A DNA stretch of 64,000 nucleotides from Candidatus Anammoxibacter sp. GTDB lineage: Bacteria; Planctomycetota; Brocadiia; Brocadiales; Anammoxibacteraceae. The stretch covers positions 89,721-153,720 of the forward strand of contig JAIQZO010000034.1 in assembly GCA_021777055.1 (NCBI GenBank). The letters are read 5' to 3'. The position numbers were made by a program, and so were the translations under genes. Positions 30,472-39,950 of the stretch are shown here, one piece after another. The notes below the pieces were generated by a model. That model searched no databases. It was not told the DNA's origin and was given only the letters and a program-made list of their open reading frames with translations. The stretch's first letter is position 1. Each line of letters opens with the position of its first letter.

Positions 30472-31182
30472 TTATATCAGCCTTGAAATCAGGCTAGAAA
30501 CAGCGGTTTCTACCGGTAGTATTCTTTCTCCCATCCGGATAGGAGTAAATCCGCAGTTGACAAGCTTTTCAATTTCATAAGGAATAAACCCACCTTCCGG
30601 ACCTATGGCAAGGGTTACAGGGCTACCTATACTGCAAGGGCATGTTTCGGTTGCAGTTGGGTGGGCGACAAACGGTGTTGTTCCTTTTATGATGTCTGGA
30701 AGATGGTCTTCCACAAATGGTTTAAAGAGCGGTTGTGTTATCACTTTGGGCAAGATAGTATCTCTTCCCTGCTCCAGACCTTTGATAAGATATTTCTTTA
30801 GATTTTTGTTGTCTAATAAATCGCTCTTCCAGAATGACTTTTCTACACGGTAGGAATTTATCAGGATTATCTTTTTGACTCCCATTGCGGTTACTTGTGC
30901 TAACGTGCGTTTCAATACGCGGGGACGAGGTACTGCCAGCAATAGTGTTACTGGCACTGGTGATGGTGGCCGTGTATCAAGGTTTACTTCCATCTCAAGC
31001 ATATGGCTATTGATGTCTTTAATTATGCCATTTCCCATATCTCCCTCTAACAAACCAACTCGTAATGTACTGCCGATATGTGCTCTATTAACTTCAGTTA
31101 TATGTTTGAAACGTTGCCCGTCTAACCGGACCATCTTTGGTTCTGTAGTGAAATCATCTTTAAACAAAATAATAAGGTTCAT
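30472..31182 (-). CDS. rsmE: 16S rRNA m3U1498 methyltransferase RsmE
   Basis: A 236-residue SPOUT-class methyltransferase that modifies U1498 of 16S rRNA with S-adenosylmethionine. The N-terminal RNA-binding PUA-like part holds QRFKHITEVNRAHIG, and the C-terminal knot shows TLAIGPEGGFIPYEIEKLV and MGERILPVETAVSS, the family hallmarks. The track starts seven codons upstream at a TTG (MRTIGNT); the ATG at 31182 (MNLIILF) matches the usual N-terminus and is preferred, though no strong Shine-Dalgarno precedes either. Converges with tpl across a hairpin repeat. Confidence 0.93.
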   Translation of the reverse strand: MNLIILFKDDFTTEPKMVRLDGQRFKHITEVNRAHIGSTLRVGLLEGDMGNGIIKDINSHMLEMEVNLDTRPPSPVPVTLLLAVPRPRVLKRTLAQVTAMGVKKIILINSYRVEKSFWKSDLLDNKNLKKYLIKGLEQGRDTILPKVITQPLFKPFVEDHLPDIIKGTTPFVAHPTATETCPCSIGSPVTLAIGPEGGFIPYEIEKLVNCGFTPIRMGERILPVETAVSSLISRLI

Positions 31183-31379
31183 AGTGTTACCAATGGTGCG
31201 CAACCAAAAAGGGGGATACTGGAGTCAGGAGATAGAATGCAGAATAAAGCATAGATTTGTGATTGTTATACAATACATCATTCGTAAACAATAATAAAAC
31301 ATGATTTGGCTTTTATAGACAATTTATATCATTTTCGTGATAGCCTTGGTGCATGATATGCACCCTAGGTGATTCTTGA

Positions 31380-31580
31380 AAATCGATTTACGAACAAAGA
31401 TTAACGATTTCTGATTTCTGCCGTGCCAGTTTAGACATTAAGATCGTAAATCGCTATTCGTTAATCAAAATAATATCCAGCCTCAAGTATCCTGTCTCTA
31501 TCAATTATAATAGAACTTAATAAGTCCTAACGGGAAATTCTTTCTAAAAACAAATTTTTATGGGGGTAATACTATAATTA
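31380..31580. repeat. Dispersed 170-bp repeat, copy 2
   Basis: Copy of the element at 15826-15998: GTGCCAGTTTAGACATTAAG, ATCGTAAATCGCTATTCG, AATAATATCCAG and, at 31530-31578, the inverted 45-bp repeat ending GGTAATACTATAAT. Just before it (31345-31370) is a TGCATGATATGCA palindrome. The 31204-31597 gap holds no gene; GGAGTCAGGAGATAGAATGC at 31221 is a simple-repeat word shared with 3500, 39780 and 55300. Confidence 0.6.
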
Positions 31581-31597
31581 GCACTGTCTGCTCAGTC

Positions 31598-33034
31598 TTA
31601 CCAGTTTCCGGTAAGTCTGACAAGGAAGTAACTACCATTTGATGCTATTGTTTCTGCTGTACCTGCGGATATTAATGTCTTAACTTCATCTATGTACCGT
31701 TCTCGGGTCAAAAGGCAGATGGAACCTTTTTGCCATATATCTCTATTTTCTGCCTCTGCATGTTCTGCTTTGATGCCGATTATGTTTCTCTCAATATAAA
31801 ATTTAGCTGCTGGTCCGTTTATGTTGTATATATATAGTGTCTCTTCCGGTTTTACTTCTGTGGAAACAATATTGGACAACGATTTTATTTCAGATGAATA
31901 ATCGAGGTCGAATATTTTGTGGCAAAAGATGCCGTTAAGGATAATAATGGCGCATGCCAGGGCTGTTACCTTTCTTAAATGTCTTTCAGTTATTAAACGT
32001 GTCAGCATTATTGCTATACAGATTGCCATGGCGGGATAGAGAGGCATAATATACCAATCCAGCTTTGTTGAGAACGCTGCTGTTATTACAAAGATGCTGC
32101 ATATCCAGCAAGCTATGATTGCAAGCGCCCTATTTTTTTCTCTTTTTGCAATAAGAATGCAGTATGGGATGGCAATAAATCCAGGCAAAAACCACGGTTT
32201 TGCTTCCCTAAACATAGTACCGAAATAGTAGAAGATGTTGTTTGAGTGTCCTTCAATCGCAGAAGTTCCCCTCGCAACTACATGATATATAAAGTAGTCA
32301 TTCCAAAATTGCATGCCATATTGCCATGTTTGAACCATGTGCCATGGTGCAAAAATAAGGAGAGAGAGCGCAATGCCAGCCCAAAAATATTTTGAGCGCA
32401 AATGTTTATATTCACGGAAAAGTGCAATATGGGCAATTATTGCAACAGGGACGACACAAACTGCAATCCCTTTAATCATAAAACCCATGCCAAAGGCTGC
32501 GCCAGCGGCGAGAAACCAGCGAGGGTTATTTTTGCCTTTAAGATAAGAAAACAGACTCAGTTGGACCATCAGTGTCAACGGAACGTCCAACATACCCATC
32601 TTTGCATGGGCAACATAATGGGGGATACCCAGCAAGATTAATGAGGCAAGGATTGCTGTACATTTGCCGAACCTCTCTTTTGTGAATCTGTAAGTGATAA
32701 GTATTGTGACTGCGCCACATATGGCGGGGGCTATACGTACCGGTAATTCTCCGATGCCCCAGATTGAGTATCCTATTCTCATAAGCCACATAATTAACGG
32801 GGGTTTATGAAACCATAGATCTCCGTTAAAAGTGGGTTGTAGCCAGCTGTTGTTCCGGAAATACTCCTTTGCAACCTGTGCGTATATAGCTTCGTCCCAA
32901 TCTCTTAGACTTCCGGACCAAATATTGTAAAAAAAGAGTATTATGGTTAATGTTGCCAGTAATACTATATCTAGATCTATGCTGAAGGCCCTACTTTTTA
33001 TTAACGGTCTTGATGATGGAAAAGCTTTGGACAT
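31598..33034 (-). CDS. ArnT-like family 39 glycosyltransferase
   Basis: A 478-residue integral membrane enzyme with about eleven hydrophobic segments. The first periplasmic loop holds the acidic motif RDWDEAIYAQVAKEY, the catalytic Asp-Glu pair of PMT/ArnT (GT39/GT83) transferases, then HKPPLIMWLMR. Such enzymes move a sugar from a polyprenyl-phosphate carrier to lipid A, proteins or other acceptors on the outer face of the inner membrane. No lipid A modification gene is next to it, so the acceptor cannot be named. It lies between rsmE and htrA on the same strand, 169 bases after htrA, probably its own unit. Confidence 0.85.
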   Translation of the reverse strand: MSKAFPSSRPLIKSRAFSIDLDIVLLATLTIILFFYNIWSGSLRDWDEAIYAQVAKEYFRNNSWLQPTFNGDLWFHKPPLIMWLMRIGYSIWGIGELPVRIAPAICGAVTILITYRFTKERFGKCTAILASLILLGIPHYVAHAKMGMLDVPLTLMVQLSLFSYLKGKNNPRWFLAAGAAFGMGFMIKGIAVCVVPVAIIAHIALFREYKHLRSKYFWAGIALSLLIFAPWHMVQTWQYGMQFWNDYFIYHVVARGTSAIEGHSNNIFYYFGTMFREAKPWFLPGFIAIPYCILIAKREKNRALAIIACWICSIFVITAAFSTKLDWYIMPLYPAMAICIAIMLTRLITERHLRKVTALACAIIILNGIFCHKIFDLDYSSEIKSLSNIVSTEVKPEETLYIYNINGPAAKFYIERNIIGIKAEHAEAENRDIWQKGSICLLTRERYIDEVKTLISAGTAETIASNGSYFLVRLTGNW

Positions 33035-33203
33035 TTAGATACTGTTTTTTCTATTTATTTGTTTTAGGCCGCTATAAAATGGGGCATTGGCTCTTATTAA
33101 TAAAATTTTTTTGTGTGTAAAATCAGCTTCACAATGTTACTTAATTTCACCACCCCTAAACAACTTTAAACTCGTTGGCTGTACTGTTTTTCGTTTGCCG
33201 CTT

Positions 33204-34307
33204 TCAGTTTACCGGCCGCAGTATAACAGTGGTCTCTATTATGCTTTCGTTTCGTAAGATTTTGACAAGAACCTCATCTCCAACTTTATAACGTGAAAGC
33301 TCTTTTGTCAGGTCTTTAGAATCGGAAATCGCTACAGTTTCGATCTCAACAATGATGTCGCCCATTATAAACCGCCCGTTCTGGTCTCTTTTTGTGCCCT
33401 GAATACCAGCCCTGTATGCTGCGCTACCTGGAATAACATCTAAAATGCCGACACCCTTTAGATTTAACCTCTTGGCTATATTATCGGGAATAAGCGTGAT
33501 TCCCAAAGATGGTCTTTCGACCTTACCACGGGTAATTAATTCAGAGACTATACGGTTGACAGTATCCACAGGTACCGCGAATCCTATACCGGCGCTTGAT
33601 CCGCTTGTGCTGACAATAGAAGTGTTCATACCAATAAGACGGCCAAAGGAATCCATTAACGGCCCTCCTGAGTTTCCCGGATTAATTGCCGCATCGGTTT
33701 GGATCACATCGAAAATTGTCCTTCCGGTCATAGCTTCAATTGAGCGCCCAAGGGCGCTGATAACACCTGTTGTGAGGGTTAAATCGAGACCAAACGGATT
33801 CCCTATGGCAAGAACCTTTTGTCCCACTTCGAGATTGCTTGAACTGCCAACAATAACAGGGTGTGCCTTTGTTGTGTACGATTTGATCTTTAACACTGCT
33901 ATATCATGGTCTGGATCTGCGCCAACAAGCCTTGCTTCCTGAACGGTACCATCATGCAGAGTAACGTCAATTTCATTTGCCTTGTAGACTACGTGGAAAT
34001 TGGTAACTACGTGGCCTTTTTCATCCCATATAAAACCAGATCCAGTACCTTGTGGGATCTTAAATACATCTAAAGAGAATAAGTTACGTTTAAACTGCTT
34101 ATTGGTAATATAAACAACAGAAGGAGACGAAAGTTTAAAGACTTCTATGGTTGCGCGTTCATCACTTCCCAGTTCGGCAGGTAAAGGTGTTACCGGCCTG
34201 AGTTTAACGCTCCGCTTAAAAAATTGTTTTCTGGGGTTATTTAGAAGAAACCATGCTGCTAGAAGGATAGCGATTACTATAACTATTTTCTTTGTGTTTT
34301 TTTGCAT
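33204..34307 (-). CDS. HtrA/DegS-type serine protease with PDZ domain
   Basis: A 367-residue periplasmic protease tethered by one N-terminal membrane anchor (about residues 7-23, no cleavage site). The trypsin-like domain (about 55-250) has the full triad: His in NFHVV (about 106), Asp in DHDIAVL (about 135) and Ser in NPGNSGGPL (about 213), with GTGSGFIW before it. One PDZ domain (about 265-367; RPSLGITLIP, GVGILDVIPGSAAYRAGI, GDIIVEI) follows. A single PDZ with a membrane anchor is the DegS/HhoB arrangement, suited to stress signalling or quality control of exported proteins. Confidence 0.94.
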   Translation of the reverse strand: MQKNTKKIVIVIAILLAAWFLLNNPRKQFFKRSVKLRPVTPLPAELGSDERATIEVFKLSSPSVVYITNKQFKRNLFSLDVFKIPQGTGSGFIWDEKGHVVTNFHVVYKANEIDVTLHDGTVQEARLVGADPDHDIAVLKIKSYTTKAHPVIVGSSSNLEVGQKVLAIGNPFGLDLTLTTGVISALGRSIEAMTGRTIFDVIQTDAAINPGNSGGPLMDSFGRLIGMNTSIVSTSGSSAGIGFAVPVDTVNRIVSELITRGKVERPSLGITLIPDNIAKRLNLKGVGILDVIPGSAAYRAGIQGTKRDQNGRFIMGDIIVEIETVAISDSKDLTKELSRYKVGDEVLVKILRNESIIETTVILRPVN

Positions 34308-34650
34308 TTATTTTCCCTTTGTGAAAAAGGTGGTGTTGCTAGCTCTGTATATCTATTTTGGCAAATAAAATCGACAACATTATATTTTATTTTTTGCTAA
34401 TAAACAACAAAGCATTGTCCGATATAAGAATAATATTATCGCCTTTATAGTCTTGGCTTGACTATACATTACGCGAATATCCAGTTGATTTGCTTTTGAG
34501 GTGCGGCTTTTAGCTGCAAACTGTAGCTTTTATGAAAGATTGAATTCAAGATACAGTAGTCGGAATAGCGGAAAGCATGGCTTGGAAAGTACATCTTGCG
34601 TAACGATAAATAACAATGAGAGCAAACTCGTAAATTAGAGAAGTTGTTAA

Positions 34651-34908
34651 TGTTTTAATGAAAAACCTTCCGGAAAGTGGAGCCGTTTTTCTGTTGATGT
34701 GTTGTTTAGATATGCGTCTGAGGTTTATGGAAAAGATAGTATAGCTATTGTCCATACCGGGATGGGGAAAGATGGTGCAAACGGTTTGGTTCCCAATAAA
34801 GAGAGTTGGGTTGTATGGGGCATGCCGGGAAGTGCTGTAAATACTGGTTTGGTGGAGAAGGATGATTCCATTGAAAGTATACCTGATGTTGTGAGTGAGT
34901 TAATTTAG
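34651..34908 (+). pseudogene. Decayed 3' fragment of cheB (chemotaxis methylesterase)
   Basis: The reading frame is open from 34651, has no good start, and encodes the C-terminal part of CheB: GKWSRFSVDVLFRYASEVYG matches the family R-PSVDVLFRS-AE-YG, followed by IVHTGMGKDGANGL and VVWGMPGSAVNTGLVEK. The receiver domain and most of the methylesterase domain are absent, and about 14 residues that normally lie between the GMGKDGA and VYGMP motifs (the GG-t-AQDE segment) are deleted. It sits 55 bases before an intact cheR in the same direction, so a cheB-cheR pair has lost its first member. Confidence 0.8.
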
Positions 34909-34963
34909 ACATGGAAACGATGATGTTCCATGTATCAAAATTGTTACGGAGTAGAAAAGTATA

Positions 34964-35833
34964 ATGGAGTTAACTGCCCAGGATTTTGCTAATTTAAGTC
35001 AATATGTGTATAAAAAATGTGGAATTGTCGTCAAAAATGAAAAGACATATCTGATACAGCAGCGTCTAGCTCCAATTGTTAAAGCAGAGGGGTGTGACAG
35101 TTTTGGCGAGTTTTATCTCAAGCTTTCAAAAGGCCATAACAATAACCTTCATGATCAGGTTATTGTTGCGATTACAACTAATGAGACGAGCTTTTTTAGA
35201 GATAATCATCCTTTTGAAACTTTTAAGAAGGATGTTCTGCCCCAGGTAGAAAAGGTTATACTGGAACGTAAAAGCCGGGTACCTCAACGAAAGGGGGCAA
35301 AGGTACGCCTCTGGTGTGCTGCCTCTTCTACAGGGCAGGAACCGTATTGTATTGCCATGATTATTTATGAATATCTACAAACAGCGAAGCGTAAAGGTAT
35401 TGCTGTAGATGATTTTGAGATATTGGCAACAGACATTTCTTCAAAGGTCCTTGCCCAGGCGATTGCCGGTGAATTTAACGAGTATGAGGTACTTCGCGGT
35501 TTGCCTGCAGTATATAAGAATAAATATTTTACAAAATGTAGCAATGGGTTATGGGAAATAGACCAAAAGATAAGAGATTTAGTAGAATTTAAGCGGTTAA
35601 ATCTTATGGAACGCTTTACTATGCTTGGTGGATTTGACGTTATTTTCTGCCGAAACGTGTTAATCTATTTTGACGATGATGCGAAACGAAAAATATTGGA
35701 TCAGTTTTTCAGTATGATTTCAGATGATGGTTATCTCTTTTTAGGTGCAACTGAAAGTGTGTATGGATTAACCGACAAGTTTAAGTCAGTCAGGACGAAC
35801 AGTACTATACTTTATAAGAAAAATATTAAATAA
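34964..35833 (+). CDS. cheR: Chemotaxis protein methyltransferase CheR
   Basis: A 289-residue cytoplasmic enzyme that methylates glutamates of chemoreceptors with S-adenosylmethionine. The N-terminal helical domain (about 1-85), the IVAITTNETSFFRDNHPFE entry to the catalytic domain, the SAM loop LWCAASSTGQEPYCIAM and the late FDVIFCRNVLIYFD are all present and the length is typical. GGAG lies about 12 bases before the ATG. Only a decayed cheB lies upstream and no other che gene is in the window, so it may now work with unlinked partners or in a non-chemotaxis pathway. Confidence 0.93.
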   Translation: MELTAQDFANLSQYVYKKCGIVVKNEKTYLIQQRLAPIVKAEGCDSFGEFYLKLSKGHNNNLHDQVIVAITTNETSFFRDNHPFETFKKDVLPQVEKVILERKSRVPQRKGAKVRLWCAASSTGQEPYCIAMIIYEYLQTAKRKGIAVDDFEILATDISSKVLAQAIAGEFNEYEVLRGLPAVYKNKYFTKCSNGLWEIDQKIRDLVEFKRLNLMERFTMLGGFDVIFCRNVLIYFDDDAKRKILDQFFSMISDDGYLFLGATESVYGLTDKFKSVRTNSTILYKKNIK

Positions 35834-36862
35834 GAAACCTTTAAACGAAATGTGGTGTTTGCTCTATATGGTTGAGAACTGAAGAATACCATCTTGTTGT
35901 TAAATCTATGTTGTATTTTATAGTATTACCCTGTAAAAACTTGTTTTTTAGAAAGAAATTTTTACTGTGCATTGTTAAGTTATTTGTAACAATATAGTTA
36001 CGGGTTACTTGATGCTAGATGCTTGATAATTTATTCAACCGGCTTAAAATGTTATATTTTAAATCTAAATCGTTTTTTTTTCATGTTGCATCTTAACTGG
36101 GAAACTAGAAATGTAACTATTTACCTGTATCTAGAATCCCGTATCTAGTCTTTTGGTTGCGGCTTCGTCGCACTATGTAATAGAGTCTAATTTTTTTAGC
36201 CAGAAAAGAGTTCGTTGGAATAATAAAATCTATTCTCTAAAAACAGCAGACGCCATTTTAGCTCTTCCAGTTTGGCAGGAATAGATATATCAAATGCAGT
36301 TGTGATGTTTTTGTAAGATAAGCACTTTCTCCTCACTTGTTTACAACTCCCTATTGTCAAGTTGTCATCCCCTGGTTTTTACTTAAAGAGTTTGCTGTTT
36401 CCTGCCATGCAATTTCCATCTCAGGGTTTTTCCTCTGTATCAGTTTTTAAATGATCTAAATTCCGTTTGCATTTAAGCTTTTAAATATGCTTTTGTAAAT
36501 TCATGATTCTTCATCTGTTTGTAAGATAATCTTTCATTGTTTGCCATGATTAACCCTTTTTTTGTATAATTTTGTAAATTCTATGGCCTTTTCTATCGCT
36601 ATTTCGTTTTGGTCAACGTTGTGAATTAATTGGTGCTTTACTGTTAACAGTATTCCCATTATAATTTTGCAGTAGCCGCAGTGAAGAAACAAAGATTTAG
36701 AATCGTAACAAATTTCTTAGACCTTCATAATTAAACTGCTGGTGATAGTTTCTTGTTCCGGGTATATCTTTGCGATATGACTATATGAAAATGGTAAAGT
36801 CGGAAAACTGAATTTTAAAAAGAATAAAAGCATATTTACTTTTTTAGGGTATTACTTTAGTT
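35834..36862. other. Long intergenic region with possible gene relics
   Basis: About 1030 bp. A 45-bp repeat copy lies at 35922-35965 and TATCTAGAATCCCGTATCTAGTC repeats near 36125. On the minus strand two tiny overlapping ORFs can be read: 36659-36534 (41 codons, MGILLTVKHQLIHNVDQNEI...) and 36547-36473 (24 codons, MANNERLSYKQM...) with AGGG before its ATG. They look like pieces of a decayed small gene pair; no family is recognised. Nothing else is supported. Confidence 0.35.
35922..35965. repeat. 45-bp dispersed repeat copy
   Basis: TATAGTATTACCCTGTAAAA then ACTTGTTTTTTAGAAAGAAATTTT, the best-kept copy of the family in the window, placed about 90 bases past the cheR stop. Confidence 0.6.
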
Positions 36863-39730
36863 ATGAAATTAAGATTAAAACAGAAAGAGAGCATGTATAA
36901 CTCAACCATAAAATCCATATGGTCGAGTTTGTTGACAATTGTCATTTTCTTAAGTTTTGGAGCTTTCCCAATCTATTGTTTTGCCGGTTTACAACCGGAC
37001 AAAGGCCAATCCATCCTTTTTTCCTCTGTTAATGGGTTGGATCGGCACCCGGAATATGATGTCTTTTTAAGGGGCATCGGTGAGAAGTTGATTTCCGGGC
37101 AAGATACGGAACTTGAAATTCTTGTACAATACGGCGGAGCATACGGACGAGGAAAAATGCCGGGAGATGCTGTAAAAAATTTGCAAACAGTTTACGGAAG
37201 GATAGTTGAAGTCTTTATTGTCTCTGATGATTTTGAGCATTTTGTCCATACAAGACCTGAAGACTTTGGCGAAATCACTACAGAGATTAAACGGTCAGGT
37301 GTCTTTAAGATAAGGAATAACTTTCCATCTCCCGGTTGGTACAGGGTAGTGATATGCTTCGCGCACAAAGGGCAGGACATTTATAAGCATTTTAATATCA
37401 GCGTTGCTGGGTCAGGTAACGCTAGTGATGTAAAAAAAGAAGATAAAGTGTTGAAAACTGCAGGTACTGGGCTAAATTCTCAATCCGGCACTTTTGACGG
37501 GTATAAGGTTTCTTTAAATATTGGGCCTGCACCTGTTGCATCGAGAAGGAAATCTAAGCTTGTTTATAACATACAAGATGAAAACGGGAACGATGTTGAC
37601 GACCTTGATGTCTTTATGGGTACAGAGCTTCATTTTATTACATGGCGTAATGATTTTAACTTTTTCGGATACCAAAGGACTAAACCGCCAGAAGGGAAAC
37701 CTGGTACGGTTTTAGTAGTTCCTCCCATAAAGACAGAAATAAAATACGGTACAGGGATTTTACGGGAGATAAAGAAGGACGGCAAGATGCTTATCGAACA
37801 TGGAAAGGTTGAAGGTTTACTGCCGGTGGGAAAGTTTCCGTTTAAGGTTAAAGATAAAGAAGCGAGTATAAAGGTTGAGGTTGGTGATTGGGTCGAGTTC
37901 TGGGTTGATAATAATGAGACGGAAGGTATTGTAATTACACGTATAGAACCACTTGCGACTATGCCGACAAGCGGGCAGAAAGGCGTTTATCAGTGGGCGG
38001 GGAATTTGCCGGTTTATCCCGGACCAAGTGTTCCCATTGAACATGTGTTTCCTGCCGCGGGAAGATACGTTCTCTTTGCCCAATTTGAAAATAAGGGGAA
38101 GATTGTTACTACCAAATTTTTTGTAGATGTTAAAGATGCTGCATCTTTGAAAAGCCCGGTTGTGGTTGCTGGAAGTGAGAGTGACACGGATAAAGGGTTG
38201 GTAAAATTGACTCCGGCTGAGAAAAACGGGCAATTGATATATCGGACATCCAAAAGTCTGTCTGGTGGTAAAATATATATAAAACAGGATGACGGTTCTA
38301 AAATAGATGCTACTGAAACAGGAATAACCTGCGTTGGATGCCATGGTGAAGATGGAAGAGGTGGCCAGGAGGGAGGGGTTCTTACCTCTGATATAAGATA
38401 TGTTTATCTGACCAAACCGTATGGCGTTACACACATTTCCGGTAGAAAACATCCTCCGTATACAGACATGTTGTTAAAGAAAGCTATTACCGATGGAATT
38501 GATCCGGGAAATAACAAACTGGATCCCACCATGGTTCGTTGGGAGATGAGCGATGCCGATCTAAATGATTTGTGTGCTTATATTCACAGGTTAAGCGAGA
38601 TGGGAAAGCCGGGAGTGACAGACGATTATATCAGGATTGGATGCGTACTGGATGTGTCAGGCCCTCTTGCCAGTACAGGAAAAGATGCAATGAAGATGAT
38701 AGAGGGGGCATTTAAGAATATAAACAACAGCGGAAAGATATATGGGCGTTCTTTGAAACTAGTAGTGGGTGATGGGGGAAACGACCCTGTTAAATCACTT
38801 GAAGCGGCAAAAACCCTTGTGGAGAATGAAAACATTTTTTGTATGATGGGGAATCTGGGCGAAGCTGCAACAAATAGTGTGATACCGTTTCTGGAAGAGA
38901 AGGGGATTCCCATAGTTGCTCCGTTGGCTCCCACATATCAGCCCGATACGGTAATGGAGCAGAATGCATTCTTTCTATTCCCCACAGTTGCCTATCAGAC
39001 TAGTGTCATGGTGGATTACATTATTCGGACACGTAAGGATAGAAAATCAAAACCCAAGGTAGCTGTAATTTCATCAAATGACAAATTTGGGAAGTCTGGT
39101 TTGGAGGCAGCGAAAAAGCAGCTTAAACTTTACGGAAACAGATCGGTGGTAAACATTGAATATGATTACCGTAATCTTGATGTTAAAAAGATAGCGGCAT
39201 CACTTGCGGAAAGCGGAGCGGAGAGTGTACTGATCCTTACACCAGATGCAAGGATTTTCGGTGTTGTATCAGAGGCCGACCAATTAGGTCTTTCACTTAA
39301 ATATTTCTGTAACAATATGCTTTTAATCAGAAATATTCTAAATATACCAAAGGCGAGCGATAGGTTCCTTTTGGCCCAGAACTATAGTTTTGCAGGTAGT
39401 GCGAACCCCGTATGTGCGGAATTTCTTGAAATAATCAAGGGGTTACAGCTTAGCGCTAAGAACGTAATGATACAGATGGGCGCATTTACCGGAGTAAAAT
39501 TGTTGGAAGAGGGGCTACGCCTTGCCGGAAGGGATTTAACGAGAAAGTCTTTAATCTCCGGCCTTGAAGAGATTCAGTTTAATAGCGGTATTTTTGGTGT
39601 TATTTCGTATAAACCGGGGAATCACTCTGGAGATACAGGTATATTTCTGGTTCGCCCGGATGAAGCGAGCGGTAACTTTGTCCCTGTGACAAAATGGATG
39701 AGGCCTACTGAGAGCGGGATTATGTTTTAA
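36863..39730 (+). CDS. Exported cytochrome c / solute-binding fusion protein
   Basis: A 955-residue periplasmic fusion. After a signal peptide (about 11-42; the ATG at 36893, MYNST, with AAGAGAG before it, may be the true start) come two or three Ig-like modules (about 55-190, 215-450; VEVFIVSDDFEHFVHTRPED and FPAAGRYVLFAQFENKGK are like the HxHP modules of metal-associated secreted proteins). A mono-heme cytochrome c domain follows (about 485-580): heme motif CVGCH, and MVRW/MSDADLNDLCAYI toward its end. The last 365 residues are a Leu/Ile/Val-binding-type periplasmic receptor (IGCVLDVSGPLASTGKDAM, then SNDKFGKSGLEAAK). Branched-chain-type binding proteins, YVTN propellers and cytochromes c co-occur in PQQ-dependent alcohol oxidation clusters, a useful parallel. 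It heads a cluster with two YVTN propellers, SCO and VKOR-DsbA. Confidence 0.85.
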   Translation: MKLRLKQKESMYNSTIKSIWSSLLTIVIFLSFGAFPIYCFAGLQPDKGQSILFSSVNGLDRHPEYDVFLRGIGEKLISGQDTELEILVQYGGAYGRGKMPGDAVKNLQTVYGRIVEVFIVSDDFEHFVHTRPEDFGEITTEIKRSGVFKIRNNFPSPGWYRVVICFAHKGQDIYKHFNISVAGSGNASDVKKEDKVLKTAGTGLNSQSGTFDGYKVSLNIGPAPVASRRKSKLVYNIQDENGNDVDDLDVFMGTELHFITWRNDFNFFGYQRTKPPEGKPGTVLVVPPIKTEIKYGTGILREIKKDGKMLIEHGKVEGLLPVGKFPFKVKDKEASIKVEVGDWVEFWVDNNETEGIVITRIEPLATMPTSGQKGVYQWAGNLPVYPGPSVPIEHVFPAAGRYVLFAQFENKGKIVTTKFFVDVKDAASLKSPVVVAGSESDTDKGLVKLTPAEKNGQLIYRTSKSLSGGKIYIKQDDGSKIDATETGITCVGCHGEDGRGGQEGGVLTSDIRYVYLTKPYGVTHISGRKHPPYTDMLLKKAITDGIDPGNNKLDPTMVRWEMSDADLNDLCAYIHRLSEMGKPGVTDDYIRIGCVLDVSGPLASTGKDAMKMIEGAFKNINNSGKIYGRSLKLVVGDGGNDPVKSLEAAKTLVENENIFCMMGNLGEAATNSVIPFLEEKGIPIVAPLAPTYQPDTVMEQNAFFLFPTVAYQTSVMVDYIIRTRKDRKSKPKVAVISSNDKFGKSGLEAAKKQLKLYGNRSVVNIEYDYRNLDVKKIAASLAESGAESVLILTPDARIFGVVSEADQLGLSLKYFCNNMLLIRNILNIPKASDRFLLAQNYSFAGSANPVCAEFLEIIKGLQLSAKNVMIQMGAFTGVKLLEEGLRLAGRDLTRKSLISGLEEIQFNSGIFGVISYKPGNHSGDTGIFLVRPDEASGNFVPVTKWMRPTESGIMF

Positions 39731-39950
39731 TGGTTAAAAGACATCGTGCGGCGATGCCGCAACCAAAATTGGGAATACAGAATCCTGGAGTCAGAATTCA
39801 GAATAAATCATAGGTTCGTAATCATTTTACCATGTTTTTTTTTAAGAAGTTTATATAAAGTAATACTATAAAGATGGTGAGCGATACTATTTTTCGTACA
39901 AAGATTAAGAAAAGAGACAAGGGGCTCTTAATCATTTAGAATATTCATTT

